From: Agrobacterium fabrum
Lineage (GTDB): Bacteria > Pseudomonadota > Alphaproteobacteria > Rhizobiales > Rhizobiaceae
DNA: 10,432 bases
Assembly: GCA_003241215.1 (NCBI GenBank)
Contig: QFOL01000126.1
Span: 1 to 10,432, forward strand
Reading direction: 5' to 3'
The number at the start of each line of letters is the position of its first letter. The stretch's first letter is position 1. Positions 1 to 6,049 of the stretch are shown here, in pieces. The notes below the pieces were generated by a model. That model saw only the letters and a list, made by a program, of their open reading frames with translations, was not told where the DNA came from and did no database searches. Both the position numbers and the translations under genes were made by a program.

Positions 1-19
1 CCGCCACACGGTGCCGGTC

Positions 20-95
<76 letters not shown>

Positions 96-314
96 AATTC
101 CTCCTGAAATGACAAGACGTTGTGATGTTAACTTAAAGCATCGCATAAGCATGCCTGGCTTTCGCCTGGGCCTTCGCTTTCGATAATGGTTGCGCATTGA
201 GCAGCCCTCGTCACCCGCAGAGCGCGGCTGCGCCACACGCCTGCAATTCCATTTCCATACGCTTCTGCTTGTCCCTTCCCCAAAGCTGTCTCAATCGTCC
301 TTATGATCGGGACC

Positions 315-554
315 ATGAGATTGCTCATCAACATATTGCTTTTCATCCTCGGCGCGGTCGGGAGCGGGATATGTGCGTTTTTATTGTCGGCAGCGCTGGC
401 CGATTCCGGGTTTCTCGGCTCCTGTTTTGAGGGAAATTGCGCCTATGCGGCGCTTTTCATGGTGCTGCCCGTCACATGGTTCGTGCTTTTTGCGCTTTAT
501 GTCATGGCGCTGTTGATCTGGCGGCGAAAACCTTTCCGGAACGGAAGGCTCTGA
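315..554 (+). CDS. Small two-helix membrane protein, unknown function
   Basis: This encodes about 79 residues (83 if the ATG at 303 is used). It has a hydrophobic segment at residues 4-26, a short loop with two cysteines (GSCFEGNC, residues about 35-42), a second hydrophobic segment at about 44-65, and a strongly basic tail (WRRKPFRNGRL). By the positive-inside rule the C-terminus, and probably the N-terminus, would be cytoplasmic, with the cysteine loop in the periplasm. I do not recognise the family. Neither ATG has a good ribosome binding site. I prefer 315 because MRLLIN gives a more usual N-terminus. The support for a real gene is the protein-like composition and membrane topology. It stands alone, 200 nt from either neighbour. 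Confidence 0.55.
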   Translation: MRLLINILLFILGAVGSGICAFLLSAALADSGFLGSCFEGNCAYAALFMVLPVTWFVLFALYVMALLIWRRKPFRNGRL

Positions 555-556
555 AA

Positions 557-594
557 AACGAGCATGGCGGTGTCATCGCTACCGCAGGCTCGTT
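557..594. terminator. Hairpin after the small membrane gene
   Basis: AACGAGC (557-563) pairs with GCTCGTT (588-594), and inside it GCGGT (567-571) pairs with ACCGC (581-585). It starts 3 nt after the stop codon. The run of five A before the stem becomes a T-run on the minus strand, so it looks like an intrinsic terminator for leftward rather than rightward transcription. There is no T-run on the plus side. Confidence 0.4.
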
Positions 595-757
595 GACAGC
601 GATCGAGACTTGCCGTTAACGTCCGCCTGCTGGGGGATTCGCTGCCAGTGATATGCGGGCCTGTAAGGCTTACCCGATATCACCGGCCTCTGAATGTGCA
701 TGTTCCGATTTGCGTCTCGCGTATGATGGGCATGCCGGAAAACAGGGAGACCAAAGG

Positions 758-985
758 ATGCGGGCCGCAATCAATTCCCCGTCGCTTTCGATCGACACCA
801 TGGACTATCAGGCCGAGTGCCAGTTTGCGCTCGAGCCTTCCATTCATGGGCTGATTGAAAAAGCGGAACATGCCGGCTGGAACCGCCAGCAGGCCGCCCT
901 TGCCATCGTCGCGCTCGCCAGCGAGCATCTCACCGATCTGCTGTCCGCCGGCGTTCCCGCGCCGGATCAACGTCCCCTCTCCTGA
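758..985 (+). CDS. Conserved-looking small cytoplasmic protein, unknown function
   Basis: The 75-residue product starts at the ATG at 758, seven nt after an AGGGAGA ribosome binding site (744-750). The frame is open further upstream to 653, but that stretch has poor protein character and no binding site. An internal ATG at 800 is a weaker alternative. The protein is acidic and mostly helical, with a central stretch IHGLIEKAEHAGWNRQQAAL and an alanine-rich helix AIVALASEHLTDLL, ending in a proline-rich tail. No signal peptide or membrane segment is seen. A TATGAT hexamer at 722-727 could be a -10 element, but no convincing -35 lies at the right distance. The fold resembles small helical regulatory or scaffold proteins only in a general way, and I do not recognise the family. 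Confidence 0.65.
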   Translation: MRAAINSPSLSIDTMDYQAECQFALEPSIHGLIEKAEHAGWNRQQAALAIVALASEHLTDLLSAGVPAPDQRPLS

Positions 986-999
986 TCTCCCCCTGAAAC

Positions 1000-1017
1000 C
1001 GGGCGGATTAGCGCCCG
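1000..1017 (+). terminator. Weak hairpin after the 75-residue gene
   Basis: CGGGCG (1000-1005) and CGCCCG (1012-1017) form a 6-bp GC stem with a GATTAG loop, 15 nt after the stop codon at 985. No T-run follows, so it may be a weak or Rho-assisted terminator, or chance in GC-rich DNA. Confidence 0.3.
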
Positions 1018-1221
1018 CGTATCGAAACAACATCGCAAAAATCGACACAGCAGACCCGGAGTGTCACAGCCGACACTGCCGGAACAGGTCATGCCGCAAG
1101 GATCGCCGTGTGGCGCAAAGCCGATCTTCCCCCGCATCCGCATATCCCGATGCGGCTCGCCGCATCCACGGCCGCTCATCGCGCCCTGCGTGGCGGTCCC
1201 GCCGGCACGTCTGCCATAGTG

Positions 1222-1250
1222 TTGACACAAGCCGCCAATAATGAGAACAT
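1222..1250 (+). promoter_or_regulatory. Promoter of the 62-residue SOS-type gene
   Basis: A perfect TTGACA -35 hexamer lies at 1222-1227. A 17-nt spacer places the -10 at 1245-1250 (GAACAT). That is a poor match to TATAAT, but it is also the first half-site of the LexA box. Transcription would start near 1257, giving a short leader that contains the GGAGGT binding site. Confidence 0.6.
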
Positions 1251-1259
1251 AAAGTGAAC
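1245..1259 (+). promoter_or_regulatory. LexA (SOS) box, GAAC-N7-GAAC
   Basis: GAAC (1245-1248), seven bases, then GAAC (1256-1259) form a perfect direct repeat. On the other strand it reads GTTC-N7-GTTC, the operator known for LexA in Alphaproteobacteria. It covers the predicted -10 and transcription start, so bound LexA would block the promoter. It sits 17 nt before the start codon of the 62-residue gene. An inverted repeat, ATAATG (1238-1243) and CATTAT (1259-1264), brackets it. Binding itself is inferred. Confidence 0.72.
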
Positions 1260-1275
1260 ATTATGGAGGTCAGCG

Positions 1276-1464
1276 ATGAACACAGCAGACGCAGCCATAG
1301 AAAATGCCCTCTCCGTTGTCGCCCGTTCCCGCGACATGCGCGAACGCGCGCTGGAGCGGCGGCGCGAGCTGCAGCGGCGAACGGAAGTCATCATCACCCG
1401 GCCGCTTTACGTGCTTAAAAAGAACGAAGGGCCGAAGCAGCTGTCGCTGAAGCTCGACAGCTAG
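1276..1464 (+). CDS. Small charged-helix protein, probably SOS-regulated, with clamp-binding-like C-terminus
   Basis: The 62-residue product starts at the ATG at 1276, five nt after a GGAGGT ribosome binding site (1265-1270), so the start is secure. Residues 8-37 should form one long, highly charged amphipathic helix with alternating Arg and Glu (ARSRDMRERALERRRELQRR). A short hydrophobic stretch follows (VIITRPLYVL, 38-47), then a flexible tail. The tail holds QLSLKL at 55-60, two residues before the end. This fits the relaxed hexapeptide by which bacterial proteins bind the DnaN sliding clamp (compare QLSLPL in E. coli Hda). The promoter carries a perfect alphaproteobacterial LexA box. I infer a DNA-damage-induced protein that may act at the replication clamp. 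I do not recognise the family, and the clamp reading rests on six residues. Confidence 0.75.
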   Translation: MNTADAAIENALSVVARSRDMRERALERRRELQRRTEVIITRPLYVLKKNEGPKQLSLKLDS

Positions 1465-1530
1465 CGGCCGATGAAAATGCTCGAAAAAGCGCAGGCAAAA
1501 AGCGAAACTGCCAGCCTCGCCCGGAAAGCA

Positions 1531-1564
1531 AAATCCCGTGCGGATCATCTCACGCACGGGATTT
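1531..1564. terminator. Strong bidirectional terminator between convergent small genes
   Basis: AAATCCCGTGCG (1531-1542) and CGCACGGGATTT (1553-1564) form a perfect 12-bp stem with a 10-nt loop. It lies between the 62-residue gene (ends 1464) and the convergent exported-protein gene (ends 1592). The A/T ends provide short T-runs on both strands, and the run is longer leftward (ATTTTGCTTT). Confidence 0.8.
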
Positions 1565-1591
1565 CTAGAATGAAGAGGTCATTGTCTTGTC

Positions 1592-1840
1592 TTATTGCAT
1601 GCGTTGCATTGCGGCTTCCGGTTCACCGGTCGTCGCAACCGTCGCAGGCAGGCGGTCGGTCTTTTTCAGGATGACGACTGGCTTTTCCACCGGCTCTGTC
1701 GGCGGAACGATGCTTGCGGTCTTGAATTCACGATCTACGGCAGGAACGGAAGCATTGATCTGTTGATGACCTGCGCATTCCGCAAACGCTGCACTGGCGG
1801 AAAAACCAAAGACAGCGGCGATAATGAGAACTGATTTCAT
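1592..1840 (-). CDS. Small exported (periplasmic) protein, unknown function
   Basis: The 82-residue product starts at the ATG at 1838-1840, preceded by a GGGAGA binding site five nt away. The longer open frame to 1906 lacks such a site and would bury the signal peptide. Residues 1-20 form a typical Sec signal peptide (MKSV, a hydrophobic core, then ASAAFA) with a predicted cut before Glu21. The mature part is about 60 residues, with one cysteine near its start (ECAGHQ). It is rich in Pro, Val and Thr (IVPPTEPVEKPVVILKK) and probably disordered. No catalytic motif is visible and I do not recognise the family. The downstream hairpin terminates it. Confidence 0.72.
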   Translation of the reverse strand: MKSVLIIAAVFGFSASAAFAECAGHQQINASVPAVDREFKTASIVPPTEPVEKPVVILKKTDRLPATVATTGEPEAAMQRMQ

Positions 1841-1908
1841 GTCATTCTCCCTTCGCTTTTGTGGCAATCTCCAGTCTAGGTGGAGACGAGCCGGATTAAA
1901 AATCACAG

Positions 1909-1924
1909 TTTAGAGACATCTAAA
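1909..1924. promoter_or_regulatory. Short perfect inverted repeat, possible operator
   Basis: TTTAGA (1909-1914), a GACA spacer and TCTAAA (1919-1924) form a perfect dyad about 70 nt upstream of the exported-protein start. The position fits a dimeric regulator site near its promoter, but no -35/-10 pair could be placed with confidence. Confidence 0.3.
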
Positions 1925-1992
1925 GCTTTCGATCATTTCGGCACTCGTCGTCATCAATATGCGGAGCCAGGCAACAGGCAAATTCCCTGCCC

Positions 1993-2151
1993 TTATTTCT
2001 TCCGCACATCCAGCGGGTTTCGGCAAAGCGGCCTGCGAAATATCATCGCCACGTAACTTCCCTTCAGGGAAATGAGGCTTGGCGTATAAGTCGAAACCTT
2101 TGCCGTGTTGGCGGCCTTGATCGTTCTTCCCTCAGAGGAATTCTGCTGCAT
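1993..2151 (-). CDS. Small basic protein with excellent ribosome binding site, unknown function
   Basis: The 52-residue product starts at the ATG at 2149-2151. A perfect AGGAGG (2158-2163 on the plus strand as CCTCCT) precedes it by six nt, which strongly suggests that the frame is translated. The open frame runs on to 2220, but the binding site marks the internal start. The protein is basic. It has a Ser/Thr-rich central part (KAANTAKVSTYTPSLISLKG), a short hydrophobic patch (SYVAMIF) and a basic tail (RRPLCRNPLDVRKK). There is no signal peptide or full membrane helix. I do not recognise the family. It lies 152 nt upstream of the exported-protein gene on the same strand and could share its transcript. 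Confidence 0.55.
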   Translation of the reverse strand: MQQNSSEGRTIKAANTAKVSTYTPSLISLKGSYVAMIFRRPLCRNPLDVRKK

Positions 2152-2250
2152 GGCACGCCTCCTTCCATGAGCGATAACGAAAATGCGCCGGTCTTGTTCC
2201 GTATCGCCCTCTCGTTGCACAGAGAGAGATCAAGGCGCTGCCAGTTGTTT

Positions 2251-2368
2251 CTTCTCCCCGCCGGGGAGAAGGTGGCCCGAAGGGCCGGATGAGGGGGTAA
2301 GCGTGGAGATATACGGAGAGCTTGCCCCCTCATCCCGCTACCGCGGACTTCTCCCCGGCGGGGAGAAG
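2251..2368. repeat. RIME-like palindromic intergenic repeat, copy 1
   Basis: The 118-nt element is bounded by two 21-nt palindromes: CTTCTCCCCG-C-CGGGGAGAAG at 2251-2271 and CTTCTCCCCG-G-CGGGGAGAAG at 2348-2368. Inside, GGATGAGGGGGTAAGC pairs with GCTTGCCCCCTCATCC with one mismatch, so the whole unit can fold into nested hairpins. TTGTTT before it (2245-2250) and AAACAA after it (2369-2374) extend the symmetry. It matches my memory of rhizobial intergenic mosaic elements (RIME1 type). A second copy of exactly the same length lies at 9240-9357. It fills most of the 370-nt gap between the divergent 52-residue gene and the efflux gene. The rest of that gap holds only the efflux promoter. Confidence 0.85.
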
Positions 2369-2418
2369 AAACAAGCGGCGACCTTCCAGCCACATCCGAG
2401 GCCGCAAATGCGCAGTGC

Positions 2419-2447
2419 TTGAAAATTCCGCCCAAAGGTTCTATATG
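2419..2447 (+). promoter_or_regulatory. Sigma-70-type promoter of the PACE efflux gene
   Basis: TTGAAA (2419-2424, five of six matches to the -35) is followed after exactly 17 nt by TATATG (2442-2447, four of six matches to the -10). Transcription would start near 2454, leaving a leader of about 68 nt before the efflux gene. It begins about 45 nt after the RIME-like element. Confidence 0.5.
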
Positions 2448-2521
2448 CCCCAACGCGAGGACGACCTCGGCCATATCGGCGATAGCATGCGGGACGGCCC
2501 GGTCACATACCGGAGAATGAA

Positions 2522-2956
2522 ATGCGCTCCCTGCAAGATCGTATCCGCCACGCTCTCAGCTTCGAAATCATCGGCCTGATGCTCGTCATCCCCCTGGGCG
2601 CGCTGCTTTTCGGCATGCCGATGGAGGATATCGGCATTGTCGGCATCGTCAGCGCCACGCTCGCCACGGTCTGGAACTACGTCTACAATCTCGGCTTCGA
2701 CCACACCATGCAGCGGTTGAAGGGCACGACGCTGAAGACGCCCGCCATTCGGGTCGCGCACGCCCTGCTGTTCGAACTCGGCCTGCTGATCGTGCTGATG
2801 CCGTTCATCGCCTGGTATCTGAATATCAGCCTTGCCCATGCGCTGGTCATGGATATTTCGTTTGCGCTGTTTTACGTGGTCTATGCTTTTGTTTTCAACT
2901 GGGCCTACGACCGGGTTTTCCCGCTGCCGGAATGGCAGTCGCAGGACGCCGCCTGA
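2522..2956 (+). CDS. PACE-family efflux transporter (AceI-like)
   Basis: The 144-residue inner-membrane protein has four predicted helices (about 13-33, 37-58, 83-101 and 105-127). They form two repeated bacterial-transmembrane-pair units, the layout and length of PACE (proteobacterial antimicrobial compound efflux) pumps. All four family motifs are visible: RIRHALSFE at 7-15, WNYVYNLGFD at 51-60, RVAHALLFE at 77-85 and FNWAYD at 125-130. Glu15 matches the essential Glu15 of AceI, the proton- and substrate-coupling residue. Family members export biocides such as chlorhexidine, and short diamines have been proposed as native substrates. The substrate here is unknown. The ATG at 2522 follows GGAGA by five nt. 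The gene has its own promoter-like sequence, and no regulator gene is adjacent. Confidence 0.9.
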   Translation: MRSLQDRIRHALSFEIIGLMLVIPLGALLFGMPMEDIGIVGIVSATLATVWNYVYNLGFDHTMQRLKGTTLKTPAIRVAHALLFELGLLIVLMPFIAWYLNISLAHALVMDISFALFYVVYAFVFNWAYDRVFPLPEWQSQDAA

Positions 2957-2976
2957 AAGACGGCGTCATCGCCGTC
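2945..2976. terminator. Overlapping hairpins between convergent genes
   Basis: GACGCCG (2945-2951) can pair with CGGCGTC (2961-2967). Alternatively GACGGCG (2959-2965) pairs with CGCCGTC (2970-2976) around a TCAT loop. The two stems share bases and cannot form together. They span the end of the efflux gene and the 29-nt gap to the convergent hydrolase gene. There is no T-run, so termination is only inferred. Confidence 0.4.
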
Positions 2977-2985
2977 AATGGCGGT

Positions 2986-3951
2986 TCAGCGCAGCGATAG
3001 CTTGAGGAAGCTGAGGACATCGGCATTAAAGCCGCGATGGAACTCCGCCCGATCAAAACCCGCCGCGTCGCCGCAGATCTGCGGCGCGGCTTTTGCCATC
3101 TCCGTCGGGCAAGGCGCGATAAACGAAAAATGCCCCGCCGCCTTCGCCATCCGAAAGTCCGGCTTTGTCGGCAGATCGTCTCGCAGCCTGGCAATATCCT
3201 GCGGCGTGACGCCATCGCCGCCGCGCTCGGAACTCCACAGCTGAACGGGGATCGTGATATTCTTCGCACCCGATCCGGGAAAGGCGTTGAGCGGGTCGGC
3301 AAGGACCACGGCCTTCACCCGCACATCCTGACCGCCATGCTGCGGCAAAGTCGTCTTCTGCCGCATCTGGGCGCAAATCGGCGCTTGCGGGTCCGGGCAA
3401 GGCAGCCCGGCATTGGCAAAATCGGGAATACCGCCGGCGAGCACCAGCGCGGCATAACCGCCGCGCGAAAATCCGAAGATGCCGATCCGCCCGGCGTCGA
3501 TGGAACGCGCTTCACTCCAGCCCTCAAGCAGATAATCGAGCAGACGGGCGATATCCGCCGGCCGTCGTGTCAGTGCGGAAAGATCGCCCGCCCGCGTCAT
3601 GTCAAGCGCACTGTCGCCGGGATGATTGATCGCCGCGACGATGAAGCCAGAATCCGCCAGCATCGCCGCCGTGTCCCGATGGCTGAAATAGGTGCCGCCG
3701 AAACCGTGCGAAATGATGACGAGCGGATATTTCCCATCGGGGACAGGGCAATCCCGCACCGCAGGCAAAAGGAAGGGTCCGATCCGGACCTCCCCCGGCG
3801 TCGCCGCGCAAGGTGACCAGATCGCCGCCCTCATGGCGGCTTTGCCGTCGGCAGACGGAACCTCGATCAACCGCAGGCCGGCCGCCAGCGAGACGCCTGT
3901 TGCGGAAACGAACAGAACCGTAAAAAGGCAAAGAGACAGCAGAAATCGCAT
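2986..3951 (-). CDS. Exported alpha/beta hydrolase, dienelactone-hydrolase-like
   Basis: The 321-residue product has a signal peptide at about 1-24 (hydrophobic core, then VSLAAG) and should be periplasmic. The mature protein shows the alpha/beta-hydrolase order: oxyanion motif SHGFGG at 81-86, nucleophile elbow GFSRG at 160-164 (Ser162), and catalytic His274 in AGHFSFI. The acid is probably Asp219 or a residue just after the next strand, but I cannot decide which. Six cysteines in the mature part, in nearby pairs, suggest disulfides. The layout resembles predicted dienelactone hydrolases (COG4188 type), esterases of undefined substrate. I chose the ATG at 3949-3951 because GGCGAG lies about six nt before it. 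The GTG directly upstream is too close to that site. It follows the lipid-transport operon by about 100 nt with a hairpin between, so it may be transcribed separately. Confidence 0.85.
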   Translation of the reverse strand: MRFLLSLCLFTVLFVSATGVSLAAGLRLIEVPSADGKAAMRAAIWSPCAATPGEVRIGPFLLPAVRDCPVPDGKYPLVIISHGFGGTYFSHRDTAAMLADSGFIVAAINHPGDSALDMTRAGDLSALTRRPADIARLLDYLLEGWSEARSIDAGRIGIFGFSRGGYAALVLAGGIPDFANAGLPCPDPQAPICAQMRQKTTLPQHGGQDVRVKAVVLADPLNAFPGSGAKNITIPVQLWSSERGGDGVTPQDIARLRDDLPTKPDFRMAKAAGHFSFIAPCPTEMAKAAPQICGDAAGFDRAEFHRGFNADVLSFLKLSLR

Positions 3952-3982
3952 CACGAACTCGCCTATCGGAAATAGTGCCGCA

Positions 3983-4003
3983 GGGCCGGTCAGCCGCCGG
4001 CCC
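3983..4003 (-). terminator. Hairpin downstream of the lipid-transport operon
   Basis: GGGCCGG (3983-3989) and CCGGCCC (3997-4003) form a 7-bp GC stem with a 7-nt loop, about 47 nt past the stop of the lipoprotein gene and 30 nt before the hydrolase start. No clean T-run follows, so it may only attenuate read-through. Confidence 0.35.
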
Positions 4004-4049
4004 TCCAGCCCCGCGGGCCGTTTCTCGTCACGACTTCAGACACCGAAAC

Positions 4050-4655
4050 CTAGAGCGATTTCAGCGTCCAGGCTACGATCTCGCGCGTGGCGGCGGCAAA
4101 GGCCTGATCCAGCGCCTTGACGAAATTGGCGTTGCCGGAACCGCTGACGCGGGCGTTCGAACGGAACACCTCCTGCGCCTTCACCGTGCCGTTGCGGTCG
4201 TTCAGGAGCTTCACCGATATCTCGATATTGGCGATATTCTTCGCCGTATCGATTTCAAAGGCGCGAATATCGGTCACGACCTGATAGTCGATTGCCAGCC
4301 CCTGCCCCGGCCGGCCGACGCCGCCGAGCTTGCCGGTATCCTCGAAAGCTTCCACCAGCTTGGATTGCACCATGCGCGGCAGGCGGTCGCTCCATTGCGA
4401 ATTGCCGAGATATTGCACCTCCGAGCCGGAAAGGCGCACCACGATGTTTTCGCTGTCGAGCGCCTTGAGGGCGGTCGGATCGGCGATCAGCAATTGCCGG
4501 CTTTTCAGCGAAGGCCCCTGCGCCACCGCCGCCGAAGAGACGGAGAGATCGAAAGTATCGTTCTTCGGCGCACCCGCGCAGCCCGCCATCATCGCGGCAA
4601 GCAGCGGAGCCAGAATGAGGGCGCGGCGCTGACGGCCGTTCATCAATCGTGTCAT
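4050..4655 (-). CDS. ABC-type transport auxiliary lipoprotein (PqiC-like)
   Basis: The 201-residue product has a basic N-terminus (GRQRR), a hydrophobic stretch and a lipobox-like MAGC ending at Cys26. This predicts a lipid-anchored protein after cleavage, probably in the outer membrane. The rest fits the auxiliary lipoprotein family that accompanies MCE transporters (PF03886, PqiC/LetC-like). A typical stretch is YLGNSQWSDRLPRMVQSKL at about 82-100, followed by a DYQVVTDIRAFE strand region and a C-terminal helix that ends the protein. Its likely role is to dock the MlaD assembly at the outer membrane or to receive lipid from it. It is the last gene of the operon, 15 nt after mlaD. A GAGGGG site lies about 10 nt before the ATG at 4653-4655. 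The lipobox has Met instead of the usual Leu at -3. Confidence 0.87.
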   Translation of the reverse strand: MTRLMNGRQRRALILAPLLAAMMAGCAGAPKNDTFDLSVSSAAVAQGPSLKSRQLLIADPTALKALDSENIVVRLSGSEVQYLGNSQWSDRLPRMVQSKLVEAFEDTGKLGGVGRPGQGLAIDYQVVTDIRAFEIDTAKNIANIEISVKLLNDRNGTVKAQEVFRSNARVSGSGNANFVKALDQAFAAATREIVAWTLKSL

Positions 4656-4670
4656 TGGCCCATACCCCTC

Positions 4671-6041
4671 TTAGCGCCTTGTTCTGCCATCATATTGTTT
4701 CACGGTTTCGCCGCCGAAAATCAACCGCTGCGGATCGCGGTCGATATTGGTGATGGCATTGTTGAGATTGTCGACCGTGACCCGCGTGCTGCCGATCAGC
4801 GCCTGGAAATCTTTGAGGCCCGAGCTGGAGAAGCGGGTCAGGTTGTCGGCAATCGGCCCGATGCGGGCATTGAGATTGTCGGCCACCGCCTTGAACGATG
4901 TCAGCGTCTCGCGCGCCTTGGCAAACAGCGAATTGGCATCATCGGTGCCGAGCATGCCGTCCACCTTGGCGAGAATGCCGTCGACGCGGCTGGAGGCGAG
5001 GTTCAGCTTGCGGCCCATTTCGGTAAAGTCGGAAACCGCCTGGTCGATATCGGCGCGGCGGGCGCCGACATCGTCGGCGATCCGCTTGAAATTCGCCACC
5101 GCATCACGCGCATCGGCGGTCGCCGCGGAAACATCCCCTACCACGGTGCTCACCTTGGCGGGATCGACGGAGGCCAGAAGCTCATCCGCGCGCTTCACGA
5201 CGGTCTGCACTTCCGTGCTCGCCGCTTCGAAATTGCGCGCCGTGCTCTGCACGGTCTCCATGATGCCCTGAATATCGCTGGAAGCGGAAGCGACATCCTT
5301 CGTCACCTTGTCGACATTGGACAGGATGGAATCGATCTTGCCGGCATCCACGGCCTTCACCAGATCCTCGATGGCGGTAAGCGTGCCGTCGAGACGCACC
5401 GAGACCGACTGCACCGTGGTGGAAAGCGAGCTGAGGCTGGCGATGAAATTCTTGATGCCGTCGGAATTGGCCGCCAGCGCGTCAGAGAATTTCTCGGCAT
5501 TGCGCACGGTCTGCGTCAGCGGGGCACGCGCATCCTGCACGAAACCCTGCAATTCGCCGATGGCGCCATCGGCGCGTTTCAGGATCTTATCGGCCGTGGC
5601 AAGCAGGTTGGTGACGCTGGAAAGATCGGCCGTCAGCTCGGCCGGAACGCCGCTTTCGACGGCCTTCTGCAGAATGCGCTCGCCATCCTTGTTGCCGCCG
5701 GAAAGCTCGATATAGGCAGCACCCGTCAGGCCCTGAATTTCAAGCACGGCGCGGGTGGACGGGAAAACCGGCGCATCGGCCTGCACTTCGGTAAAGGCGA
5801 TGGAATAGGCCGGATCGTCGCGGTCGATGGCAAGACCGCGCACGGTGCCGACCGGAATACCGTTGAAGCGCACGGGAGAACCAACGGAAAGACCGTTCGC
5901 GGAGCCGGGAATACGCACGACGAGCTGCGCCGTCGGGCCGCCACGACCGAATTCCGCCATCCAGTAAACGAAGCCGAATGCGGCGGCGATCACGATCAGC
6001 GTGAAAATTCCGACTATGGTGTAGTTCGCCTTGGTTTCCAT
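4671..6041 (-). CDS. mlaD: MlaD/MCE-family lipid-transport protein with long helical tail
   Basis: The 456-residue product is the periplasmic lipid-binding part of an Mla-type transporter. One transmembrane helix (8-28) anchors it in the inner membrane. A single MCE domain follows at about 38-116, with the signature GLSVGSPVRFNGIPVGTV and the loop LTGAAYIELSGG. Residues 135-430 form a very long helical region rich in Ala, Ser and Asp with heptad-like spacing. The C-terminus carries a NIDRDPQRLIFGG motif. E. coli MlaD is less than half this length, so this is a tunnel- or needle-type MCE protein, closer in plan to PqiB and mycobacterial Mce. The start is the ATG at 6039-6041, which gives the standard METKANYTIVGIF beginning. 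The open frame extends 30 codons further into mlaF and is rejected. It lies eight nt after mlaF. Confidence 0.92.
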   Translation of the reverse strand: METKANYTIVGIFTLIVIAAAFGFVYWMAEFGRGGPTAQLVVRIPGSANGLSVGSPVRFNGIPVGTVRGLAIDRDDPAYSIAFTEVQADAPVFPSTRAVLEIQGLTGAAYIELSGGNKDGERILQKAVESGVPAELTADLSSVTNLLATADKILKRADGAIGELQGFVQDARAPLTQTVRNAEKFSDALAANSDGIKNFIASLSSLSTTVQSVSVRLDGTLTAIEDLVKAVDAGKIDSILSNVDKVTKDVASASSDIQGIMETVQSTARNFEAASTEVQTVVKRADELLASVDPAKVSTVVGDVSAATADARDAVANFKRIADDVGARRADIDQAVSDFTEMGRKLNLASSRVDGILAKVDGMLGTDDANSLFAKARETLTSFKAVADNLNARIGPIADNLTRFSSSGLKDFQALIGSTRVTVDNLNNAITNIDRDPQRLIFGGETVKQYDGRTRR

Positions 6042-6049
6042 GCTTCTTG

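Noticed and set aside
128..346. A 72-codon minus-strand open frame after the tRNA
   Set aside because: It has no ribosome binding site and overlaps the start of the more protein-like small membrane gene.
593..621. TTGACA at 593-598 as a promoter for the 75-residue gene
   Set aside because: The hexamer is perfect, but 17 nt on the sequence TTAACG matches the -10 poorly, and the distance to the gene is long.
680..1048. A 122-codon minus-strand open frame
   Set aside because: It is antisense to the 75-residue gene, which has a good binding site and a balanced composition.
2251..2368. The palindromic repeats as a CRISPR array
   Set aside because: There are only two distant copies, each a nested palindrome, with no regular spacing and no cas genes.
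2064..2474. A 136-codon minus-strand open frame
   Set aside because: It reads straight through the RIME-like repeat, so its apparent length comes from the repeat.
3037..3816. A 259-codon plus-strand open frame
   Set aside because: It is antisense to the exported hydrolase, which has a signal peptide and catalytic motifs; the plus reading has neither.
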